Shown: positions 1-5,640 of the stretch, one piece after another | Layout: every line of letters starts with the position of its first letter | Numbering within the stretch: position 1 is the first letter of the stretch | From: an uncultured Bacteroidota bacterium | GTDB lineage: Bacteria > Bacteroidota > Bacteroidia > 2-12-FULL-35-15 | Length of the DNA: 7,087 nucleotides | Assembly: GCA_903833025.1 (NCBI GenBank) | Contig: CAILDT010000401.1 | Span: 1-7,087, forward strand | Reading direction: 5' to 3' | Notes under the pieces: model-generated | Seen by the model: only the letters and a program-made list of their open reading frames with translations | Databases searched by the model: none | Told to the model about the DNA's origin: nothing | Translations under genes and position numbers: made by a program

Positions 1-1386
1 GCCTGTTTCCTTTATTTTTCCCGAATCGTAGTATAATTTCCAAGTTCCTGATTTATCATTATCTTTATAAAACCCTTCGTACACAGGCACTTTGGTGGGT
101 AACCAACCTTTCCAGCTGCCATCCATTTTGCCTGCTTTAAAGTTTCCTTCGTCCTTCATCGTGCCATCATCATACCACGAGTACCAAGTGCCTTCTTCTT
201 TACCATCAATGTATTTTCCTTCTTGAAGTTTTTGTCCGTTTTCATACCAAATGGTCCATTGCCCATCTTTTTTGCCTGCTTTATAATTACCAATTTTCCA
301 TTTGCTACCTGTTTTATAGTTGTAGTTCCAGGTGCTGTCCATCAAATCATTTTTATAATATCCTTCTGATTCTTTGGTGCCCGATGGAAACCAATACATC
401 CATTTGCCGGTGCGAAAATCATCGGTAAGTGTGCCTTCCATTTCTATTTTTCCGCCATCGTTATACCATTTCCAGTAGCCATTTTTTTTGTCGTTTACAA
501 ACGGACCTTCGCTTTTTACCTTTCCTGATTTGTACCAATTAATACAACCGCCATTCTTTTTTCCTTGTAAATAATCAACCTTAAAATCTCGTTCGCCTGT
601 TTTTAAATAATACATCCATTCGCCATCCATCCTGCCTTGTTTGTAGGTTCCTTCGGATTTCTTTTTACCATTATCATACTGAGCTACTAATTTTCCGTTA
701 CCATCTTTAATCATCTGCATACCGTCTTCGCTCCATAAATTCATCAGCAATTTTTCTCCATTTTGATACACCAATTCTTGCTCCGGCTTGCCGTTTTTAT
801 AATAATCTTTCCACGTTCCTGTTTCTTTCCCGTTGAGATATTGCCCTTCGGTTTGTAATTTGCCGTTTTTGTGCCACCCTTTGTATGGTCCTTCTGCTTT
901 GCCATTTTTAAAGAGTCCATCACTTTCTTTCACTCCGTTTTCGAAATAATAAATCCACTCGCCCACCATTTTTCCGTTAGCATAACATTCAATGCTTTTG
1001 GGTTTGCCATCCTCATACCAGCCCAGCCAAGTGCTGTCCTGCTTATCATCTTTGAAATAAGTATCCTGTGCTTTCTTGCCGTTTTTGTACCAATAAATTA
1101 CTGCTCCATTTTTTTTTCCGAGGATATAATTTGCTTCAAACTTTATTTTGTTTCCTGCATAATAACTAATGAGCTTACCATTTTCTTTGCCTTTCAAAAA
1201 ATAACCTTCCTTCGCAATGTTGCCGTTTTCGTACCATTCGGTAAACTTGCCATCTTGCAAACCGTCCTTAGTATTGTATTCGCTTTTCTTCTTTGTTTGC
1301 GAAGCATCCCAGTATTCCACTACTGGCTGCGCGATTAATGTGTTAAGAAAAAAGGAAAGAGAAAGGAAGAGGATTGTTTTTTTCAT
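1..1386 (-). CDS. Secreted YwqK-like/MORN_2 repeat protein, C-terminus beyond window
   Basis: The frame is open from the ATG at 1386 to the window edge, giving 462 codons with no stop, so the C-terminus is missing. Residues 1-19 form a signal peptide (MKKTILFLSLSFFLNTLIA) with likely cleavage before Gln20, so the product should leave the cytoplasm. From about residue 23 to the edge the protein is a tandem array of some 19 degenerate repeats of about 23 residues. The pattern is roughly G-x-W-x-x-W-Y-x-N-G-K-x(4)-E-G-x-Y-x-N-G-K. This matches the MORN_2 / YwqK family (COG2849). Databases often name such proteins 'YwqK family antitoxin', but that name comes from a Bacillus toxin partner and nothing here supports an antitoxin role. 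Secreted arrays of this kind are common in Bacteroidota and have no settled function; a surface or scaffold role is inference. The gene lies 94 bp downstream of the OmpA-like gene on the same strand, and no -7 box was seen in that gap, so co-transcription is possible. There is no C-terminal sorting domain to inspect because of the truncation. Confidence 0.88.
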   Translation of the reverse strand, partial: MKKTILFLSLSFFLNTLIAQPVVEYWDASQTKKKSEYNTKDGLQDGKFTEWYENGNIAKEGYFLKGKENGKLISYYAGNKIKFEANYILGKKNGAVIYWYKNGKKAQDTYFKDDKQDSTWLGWYEDGKPKSIECYANGKMVGEWIYYFENGVKESDGLFKNGKAEGPYKGWHKNGKLQTEGQYLNGKETGTWKDYYKNGKPEQELVYQNGEKLLMNLWSEDGMQMIKDGNGKLVAQYDNGKKKSEGTYKQGRMDGEWMYYLKTGERDFKVDYLQGKKNGGCINWYKSGKVKSEGPFVNDKKNGYWKWYNDGGKIEMEGTLTDDFRTGKWMYWFPSGTKESEGYYKNDLMDSTWNYNYKTGSKWKIGNYKAGKKDGQWTIWYENGQKLQEGKYIDGKEEGTWYSWYDDGTMKDEGNFKAGKMDGSWKGWLPTKVPVYEGFYKDNDKSGTWKLYYDSGKIKETG

Positions 1387-1395
1387 TTGATAGAC

Positions 1396-1443
1396 CTCAC
1401 CCCTTTATCCCCTCTCCTTGAAGAAAAGAGAGGGGGAAGGGCG
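1396..1443. repeat. GC-rich intergenic palindrome (REP-like or RNA hairpin)
   Basis: Arm CCCCTCTC (1409-1416) pairs perfectly with GAGAGGGG (1428-1435). An outer five-base arm, CCCTT (1401-1405), pairs with AAGGG (1437-1441) across a small internal loop. The total is about 13 bp of stem around an 11-base loop. It sits between the OmpA-like gene and the repeat-protein gene, both read on the minus strand. On that strand it is followed by GGTGAGGTC and not by a U-run, so it is not a standard intrinsic terminator. Its composition is strikingly unlike the AT-rich surroundings. From memory, similar pyrimidine/purine palindromes are scattered between genes in Bacteroidota genomes; this was not checked. 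It may also act as an RNA processing or attenuation hairpin between two co-transcribed genes. Confidence 0.6.
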
Positions 1444-1480
1444 AATATGTTGTTTAGTTTATAATTAGCATTTATATTCT

Positions 1481-2488
1481 TTATTTTGTTTCGAGTACCT
1501 TAAACAATTCATCAAGTTTAGGAGTAAGGATAATTTCTGTTCGTCTGTTTTTCTTTCTGGCTTCAGGGGTTTTGGCAGGGTCGATAGGGAAATACTCACC
1601 ACAACCGGCAGCAGTTAATCGTTTTGGGTCAACAGTAGAATTGGCAGTAATAATTTTTACGATGGAAGTAGCACGCAACACCGATAAATCCCAGTTGTCT
1701 TTAATCTCTCCTTTGCCCGTCATCTTTACATCATCGGTATGTCCCTCAATCAACACGTTAATATCTGGGCTTTGTTCCAACACTTTGCTAACCTTCTTCA
1801 ATGCCTCAATTCCTTTAGCTTCCACAGCTGTACTGCCCGAATTAAACAATAAACTTTCGTCCATAGAAACATATACTTTACCATTCTTTTGCGTTATTGT
1901 TAATCCTTTTCCTTCGAAGTTAAACAACGCATCCGATAGTTTTTTCTTTAGCTCATTACTTGCATCGTCCTTTGTTTTTAGCACTTGTTCCAATTCAGCC
2001 ACGCGAGCTTCGCGTTGTTTTAATGCAGCAGTTAAATCATCCAGGTTTTTCTTTTGAGCATTTAATTGTTCTTCTAACTTCTTCAACTCATCTTGCTTCT
2101 TTAAATATTCCTCTTGTGTTTGTTGCAATTCTCCAGATAGTTTTTTGGTGTCGTTCACATTACCTTCCAGCAATCGGTTATATTTATCAAGCAACTGCTC
2201 ATTAATCTGATTCAGTTTTTCGTATTTAGCATCCGTTTGTCGGTAATTTCTGCCAAGGTTTAGCGTATCTTTTTTAAGATTGGTAATATCTCTGTTGTTC
2301 TCTGTTACTTGTCTGTTTGCTTCAGAAAGTTTACTGTCGCAATCTGTACTCGAAGCTTTTAAAGCAGCTAGTTCGGCTTCACAACTTTTGCGTTTCGCCT
2401 GCTCGTCTTCCATTAACTTTTGCGGCACACAAGAGGTAAACGCAACAGTAATTAATAGTATTGTAAAATAGTTATATCCTTTTTTCAT
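1481..2488 (-). CDS. OmpA-family peptidoglycan-binding lipoprotein with long coiled coil
   Basis: The product is 335 residues. The N-terminus is a lipoprotein-like signal: MKK, a hydrophobic core, then a relaxed lipobox ending at Cys20 (FTSC). Lipidation and outer-membrane anchoring are therefore likely, though the residues before the Cys are not canonical. Residues about 25-187 are charged, Leu/Lys/Glu/Gln-rich and heptad-like, forming a long predicted coiled coil. Residues about 204-325 form a C-terminal OmpA-like domain. It includes LLFNSGS (213-219), IEGHTDD (247-253), WDLSVLRA (266-273) and NRRTEIIL (314-321). In the family, the Asp of GHTD (here Asp252) and the Arg of LSxxRA (here Arg272) bind the diaminopimelate of peptidoglycan, and both are present. 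The protein probably tethers the outer membrane to the cell wall, with the coiled coil spanning the periplasm. There is no OmpA beta-barrel. A match to the Bacteroidota -7 box lies just upstream, so it starts its own transcript. Confidence 0.92.
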   Translation of the reverse strand: MKKGYNYFTILLITVAFTSCVPQKLMEDEQAKRKSCEAELAALKASSTDCDSKLSEANRQVTENNRDITNLKKDTLNLGRNYRQTDAKYEKLNQINEQLLDKYNRLLEGNVNDTKKLSGELQQTQEEYLKKQDELKKLEEQLNAQKKNLDDLTAALKQREARVAELEQVLKTKDDASNELKKKLSDALFNFEGKGLTITQKNGKVYVSMDESLLFNSGSTAVEAKGIEALKKVSKVLEQSPDINVLIEGHTDDVKMTGKGEIKDNWDLSVLRATSIVKIITANSTVDPKRLTAAGCGEYFPIDPAKTPEARKKNRRTEIILTPKLDELFKVLETK

Positions 2489-2514
2489 CTTTATAAATTT
2501 TAATTATTACCCGA

Positions 2515-2522
2515 CAAAATTA
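2515..2522 (-). promoter_or_regulatory. Candidate -7 promoter box for the OmpA-like gene
   Basis: Read on the minus strand this is TAATTTTG, an exact match to the Bacteroidota -7 consensus TAnnTTTG. It lies 26 bases before the ATG. A start of transcription a few bases downstream would give a leader of about 20 bases. At the expected -33 distance there is only a T-run and no clear TTG, so the call rests on the -7 box and its position. Confidence 0.55.
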
Positions 2523-2671
2523 GGTTATAACACTGATGTTTTTAAAAAGTATTACCATAGTTTATAAACATTCGCTTTGTTCATTAGTTTTTGAATACAG
2601 CTAATAACTAGAAAAGCTTTAATAAATTTTTTTTAAGAAAGAGAAAGATGTACTAAAAAAGAGAACTCAAT

Positions 2672-2962
2672 TTAATACTTTAAATCATCGGGATTTCTTC
2701 TATTGTCCCAAAAAGTTAATAGTTCAATTTGATTGTTATTAGTAACCCTATAATATAGATTCACTTGTTTTACTAAAACGCATCTATGTATATTTTTCTT
2801 TCTGGTTTTGGGATACATTAAAGGAGTTTTGGAAATCAAAAGAAGAGTATCGTTAGTTTTATTTACAAACTTCTGAACTTCTTTAATAGTAAATTTGTAT
2901 AAGAGATAATCAAGAATTAAAATATAATCTTCCTCTGCTTTTACAGTCCATTTAATCTCCAT
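2672..2962 (-). CDS. RelE/ParE-family toxin of a type II toxin-antitoxin pair
   Basis: The product is 96 residues with the usual RelE/ParE layout. It opens with a strand, MEIKWTVKAEEDY, followed by an amphipathic helical region (about 9-45) ending in the PLMYPKTRKK turn. A basic, aromatic beta-sheet half follows (HRCVLVKQVNLYYRV, 59-73). It ends with LLTFWDNRRNPDDL (81-94), the family's typical F-x-D-x-R-x-N-P end. Members act as ribosome-dependent mRNA endonucleases (RelE) or gyrase poisons (ParE). The sequence alone does not tell which, and I see no full set of RelE catalytic residues. It starts 12 bp after the antitoxin stop in the same direction, the classic antitoxin-first operon. No Shine-Dalgarno sequence precedes the ATG. 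The reading frame is intact, so the toxin may be active. The pair is noticeably AT-rich and of accessory type, consistent with acquisition by transfer, but this is inference. Confidence 0.85.
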   Translation of the reverse strand: MEIKWTVKAEEDYILILDYLLYKFTIKEVQKFVNKTNDTLLLISKTPLMYPKTRKKNIHRCVLVKQVNLYYRVTNNNQIELLTFWDNRRNPDDLKY

Positions 2963-2974
2963 TAATAAGGTAGA

Positions 2975-3208
2975 TTATAACTTGTATTTAGCTTTTACTT
3001 TTTTCATTACCACATCGTGCGCAACAAGTTCGCCTCTTTCCGCTTGAGCCAATCCTTTTTCTATGGCTATTTTTTCTTCTTCACTTATTGTGTCCCACCA
3101 ATCCTCCTTGGAAGCTTTGGCTATTTGAATAAAATTATTCAAAACATTTTTGTCGTTAATATCCAAAATCATCTTTACTAACTCTATTTTCTGTGCTTGA
3201 ATAGTCAT
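2975..3208 (-). CDS. Antitoxin partner of the RelE/ParE toxin
   Basis: I take the ATG at 3208, giving 77 residues (MTIQAQKIELVK...). The frame also has an ATG at 3268, but the best -7 promoter box lies between the two starts, so the longer form would not be made from that promoter. The sequence is of the small Bacteroidota antitoxin type found before RelE/ParE toxins. A helical N-terminal half (residues 4-32, KIELVKMILDINDKNVL) is followed by EDWWD (35-39), a run of charged helix (SEEEKIAIEKGLAQAERGE) and a basic tail ending VMKKVKAKYKL. The EDWWD...GLAQAERGE...VMKK pattern is known from such antitoxins. It should bind and neutralise the downstream toxin. In the family one region usually binds promoter DNA for autoregulation; no obvious ribbon-helix-helix or HTH signature is visible here, so DNA binding is uncertain. 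Confidence 0.8.
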   Translation of the reverse strand: MTIQAQKIELVKMILDINDKNVLNNFIQIAKASKEDWWDTISEEEKIAIEKGLAQAERGELVAHDVVMKKVKAKYKL

Positions 3209-3233
3209 TTGTTTATCCGTTTTATTATTAATA

Positions 3234-3241
3234 CAAAGGTA
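3234..3241 (-). promoter_or_regulatory. Candidate -7 box of the toxin-antitoxin operon
   Basis: On the minus strand this reads TACCTTTG, an exact TAnnTTTG match. It ends 25 bases before the ATG at 3208, predicting a leader of roughly 20 bases. A CTG lies about 17 bp upstream as a weak -33 element. This position favours the short antitoxin start. Confidence 0.6.
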
Positions 3242-3293
3242 ATAAAATAAATCTATAGCAGTTTTCATATATCCTTTTTACAGATTAATAAAT

Positions 3294-3301
3294 TACTTTT
3301 G
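3294..3301 (+). promoter_or_regulatory. Candidate -7 box of the metallophosphoesterase gene
   Basis: TACTTTTG matches TAnnTTTG exactly. Only six bases separate it from the ATG at 3308, so transcription should begin at or within a few bases of the start codon. It faces away from the toxin-antitoxin promoter, with 52 bp between the two boxes. No clear -33 TTG was seen. Confidence 0.5.
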
Positions 3302-3307
3302 CAACCT

Positions 3308-3802
3308 ATGCAACGCATCGCTTTACTTTCGGATACACATAATTACTTAGACCCAAAGATTTATAAATACTTTGAAACTTGCGACCAAATATGGCACGCA
3401 GGCGATATTGGTACTATTAGTATTATGGATGAATTGAAAAAGATAAAGCCAGTAATAGCTGTTTATGGTAATATCGACGGGCAGGATGTACGCAAAGTAT
3501 ATGCTAAAAATGAACGATGGATGTGCGAAGGAGTAGAAGTATTGATGACACATATTGGAGGTTACCCCAACAATTATTCGCCCGATGCACTTACTTTGAT
3601 AACACAAAAACCGCCTCAATTATTTATCTGTGGACATTCGCATATATTAAAGGTGATGTATGATAAAAAATATAATCTCCTGCATATAAACCCAGGAGCG
3701 GCTGGTATTCACGGGTTTCATAAAGTAAAAACATTGGTGCGATTTACGATTGATGGCGATAAAATAAAAGATTTGGAAGTGGTAGAACTGGGCGAGCGAT
3801 GA
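3308..3802 (+). CDS. YfcE/MJ0936-family metallophosphoesterase
   Basis: With the ATG at 3308 the product is 164 residues, the usual size for this small calcineurin-like phosphoesterase family. An in-frame TTG at 3299 overlaps the promoter box and is unlikely to be used. The five metal-binding motifs appear in order: D9-x-H11 (SDTHNY), G32-D33 (HAGDIG), G54-N55 (YGNID), H82 (MTHIGG) and G109-H110-S-H112 (CGHSH), followed by INPGAAG (127-133). These residues bind two metal ions, commonly Mn, and support hydrolysis of phosphodiesters. The natural substrate is not known for most members, and nothing here identifies it. No signal peptide is present, so it should be cytoplasmic. It is divergent from the toxin-antitoxin pair and lies 195 bp upstream of rho. 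A functional link to either is not shown. Confidence 0.9.
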   Translation: MQRIALLSDTHNYLDPKIYKYFETCDQIWHAGDIGTISIMDELKKIKPVIAVYGNIDGQDVRKVYAKNERWMCEGVEVLMTHIGGYPNNYSPDALTLITQKPPQLFICGHSHILKVMYDKKYNLLHINPGAAGIHGFHKVKTLVRFTIDGDKIKDLEVVELGER

Positions 3803-3904
3803 TAAAATAAAAGTATAAAAACAGTTGTAGGTTAAAAATTCTTTGTATTATTGCATCGCATTTCTACGGAAGTCTATTCGCGCACGAAAAAAACAATCAA
3901 ATTC

Positions 3905-3912
3905 TATCTTTA
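3905..3912 (+). promoter_or_regulatory. Candidate -7 box for rho
   Basis: TATCTTTA differs from TAnnTTTG only in the last base. If used, it predicts a leader of about 80 bases before the rho ATG. No TTG stands at the -33 distance. It is the best candidate in the 195-bp gap, but weak; read-through from the phosphoesterase gene is also possible because no terminator is visible between them. Confidence 0.38.
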
Positions 3913-3956
3913 CATTATCAGTACCAACATAAATTTATTTTATCCTATCTTAACGT

Positions 3957-3974
3957 ATCAATTATTTAATTGAT
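3957..3974. promoter_or_regulatory. Perfect 18-bp AT-rich palindrome in the rho leader
   Basis: ATCAATTA and TAATTGAT are exact reverse complements separated by TT. The element ends 23 bases before the rho ATG and lies downstream of the candidate promoter. It could be a protein-binding operator or a weak RNA hairpin close to the ribosome-loading region. It contains only two G:C pairs, so a chance palindrome in AT-rich DNA remains possible. Confidence 0.4.
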
Positions 3975-3997
3975 TAACCCAAATCTAACAAAAAACT

Positions 3998-5626
3998 ATG
4001 TACGACATTATTGAATTAAACAACAGAACTCTTGGTGAGTTAAAAGACATTGCAAAAACGTTAAACATTGCAAAGTATGATACATTGAAAAAACAAGAGT
4101 TGATTTATAAAATATTAGACCATCAGGCAATAAACCCTGCCAGTGGAGAAGAAAAGCCAACTGCACCAGAGCGTGTTTTGCGTCCAAGAAAACCAAAGCC
4201 GGATGTTGCAAATGAAGAAGTAAAACCGAAGATAGTGGAAGAAACATCTTTTTTTAATGATGACGATTTTACTGCTCCTGAACCTAAAGCAGATAGTGGT
4301 AATGAAATATCTTCTGAAACTAATGTTCATAACGACGAAACAAGAGGAACCAGAACAGAGGAAGAAAATGAAACTACTTCGGAAAATGAAGTACATAGAG
4401 AAAACAGCAGTACCAGTGGAGATACTGGCAATAACGAAAACGAAGGAGGGGAGCGTAGAAACAATGACAAACCTCGTTATAACGCCCGCCCAGCTGATTT
4501 GTTTAATTTCGATGGAATAATTTCGGCAGAAGGTGTTTTGGAAACGATGCCTGATGGGTTCGGATTTCTTCGTTCTGCTGATTATAACTATCTCAATTCG
4601 CCCGATGATGTTTATGTTTCTCAATCACAAATAAAATTATTCGGATTAAAAACAGGGGATTTGGTACGTGGTACTATTCGTCCGCCAAAAGAAGGAGAGA
4701 AATTTTTTCCATTGATTAAAGTAGATAGAATAAATGGTCGCGACCCAAGTTACGTTAGAGATAGGGTTCCGTTTGAATATTTAACTCCACTTTTTCCTTT
4801 CGAGAAATTTAAGTTGACCGGACATCCGCAACAAAATTTATCTTCCAGAGTATTTGATTTAATTACTCCTATTGGAAAAGGGCAACGTGCGTTGATTGTT
4901 GCACAACCAAAAACAGGTAAAACAGTTTTACTAAAAGACATTGCAAATGCTATTGCAGCAAATCATCCTGAAACATATTTAATTATTTTGTTGATTGATG
5001 AGCGACCTGAAGAGGTAACAGATATGGCGCGTAGCGTGAACGCAGAAGTTATTGCTTCTACGTTTGATGAGCCAGCCGACCGCCACGTTAGAATTGCAAA
5101 CATTGTTTTGGAAAAGGCAAAACGTATGGTGGAATGTGGTCACGATGTATGTATTCTTTTAGATTCTATTACTCGTTTGGCTCGTGCTTATAATACTACA
5201 CAACCAGCATCGGGTAAAGTATTGAGTGGTGGTGTGGATGCAAATGCCTTACATAAACCGAAACGTTTTTTTGGTGCTGCTCGTAAAATTGAGAATGGCG
5301 GTTCGCTTACTATTATTGCTACTGCACTTACCGACACTGGCTCTAAAATGGATGAAGTTATTTTTGAAGAGTTTAAAGGAACAGGTAATTCGGAAATTCA
5401 ACTCGACCGTAAATTGGCTAACAAACGTGTGTATCCTGCAATTGATATTGTTGCTTCAAGTACTCGTAGAGATGATTTATTGGTGGATAAAGAAACACAA
5501 CAACGTGTTTGGATTCTTCGTAAGCACTTATCAGATATGAATCCGGTGGAGGCAATGGAGTTTATGAGAGATAGAATGAAAAACACTCAAACAAATGAGG
5601 AGTTTTTAATTTCGATGAATAGTTAA
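3998..5626 (+). CDS. rho: Transcription termination factor Rho
   Basis: The product is a 542-residue hexameric RNA helicase that ends transcripts; E. coli Rho has about 419 residues. An N-terminal Rho_N helical segment (about 8-43) is followed by an acidic, Asn/Ser/Thr-rich low-complexity insertion (about 45-165). Next comes the cold-shock-like RNA-binding domain (about 170-245, with DGFGFLRSADYNYL and PDDVYVS). The RecA-type ATPase core runs from about 260 to the end. It has Walker A QPKTGKT (303-309), LLIDERPEEV with the catalytic Glu (331-340) and Walker B ILLDS (386-390). It also has the Q-loop SGKVLSGGVDANAL (405-418, spanning VLSGGVD) and the R-loop GTGNSE (461-466). All core motifs are intact, so the enzyme should be active. 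The extra length is almost entirely the insertion, a known feature of Bacteroidota Rho. The ATG is preceded by A-rich sequence and no Shine-Dalgarno. A DUF4199 gene follows 14 bp later, probably in the same transcript. Confidence 0.98.
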   Translation: MYDIIELNNRTLGELKDIAKTLNIAKYDTLKKQELIYKILDHQAINPASGEEKPTAPERVLRPRKPKPDVANEEVKPKIVEETSFFNDDDFTAPEPKADSGNEISSETNVHNDETRGTRTEEENETTSENEVHRENSSTSGDTGNNENEGGERRNNDKPRYNARPADLFNFDGIISAEGVLETMPDGFGFLRSADYNYLNSPDDVYVSQSQIKLFGLKTGDLVRGTIRPPKEGEKFFPLIKVDRINGRDPSYVRDRVPFEYLTPLFPFEKFKLTGHPQQNLSSRVFDLITPIGKGQRALIVAQPKTGKTVLLKDIANAIAANHPETYLIILLIDERPEEVTDMARSVNAEVIASTFDEPADRHVRIANIVLEKAKRMVECGHDVCILLDSITRLARAYNTTQPASGKVLSGGVDANALHKPKRFFGAARKIENGGSLTIIATALTDTGSKMDEVIFEEFKGTGNSEIQLDRKLANKRVYPAIDIVASSTRRDDLLVDKETQQRVWILRKHLSDMNPVEAMEFMRDRMKNTQTNEEFLISMNS

Positions 5627-5640
5627 TTTAGTGTTGATTT

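Noticed and set aside
1..1248. Regular spacing of similar DNA units of about 69 bp, superficially like a repeat array
   Set aside because: The period equals 23 codons and the DNA units are diverged; the similarity is at protein level (YwqK/MORN_2). There are no identical repeats with unique spacers, so it is not CRISPR.
871..1338. 155-codon plus-strand open frame
   Set aside because: It lies wholly antisense to the secreted repeat protein, whose frame has a clear signal peptide and repeat periodicity. The antisense product is Phe/Ile-rich with no recognisable domain.
1572..2057. 161-codon plus-strand open frame
   Set aside because: It is antisense to the OmpA-domain and coiled-coil coding sequence, which is strongly supported by motifs. 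It is a shadow frame.
2617..2641. Possible hairpin with a T-run downstream of the toxin gene
   Set aside because: CTTT/AAAG and TAAA/TTTA can pair, but the stem is almost all A:T with a 2x2 internal loop. This is expected by chance in such AT-rich DNA and is too weak to call a terminator.
3299..3307. TTG start adding three residues to the phosphoesterase
   Set aside because: The TTG overlaps the TACTTTTG promoter box, and family members begin just before the SDTH motif, which the ATG at 3308 fits.
3803..3904. Gap after the phosphoesterase gene examined for a terminator or small RNA
   Set aside because: I saw no stable stem followed by a T-run and no RNA-like conserved structure, only AT-rich sequence with a short mixed segment around 3851-3886.
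4115..4624. 169-codon minus-strand open frame within rho
   Set aside because: It is antisense to the rho low-complexity insertion. The purine-rich sense strand creates stop-free antisense frames, and there is no domain or promoter.
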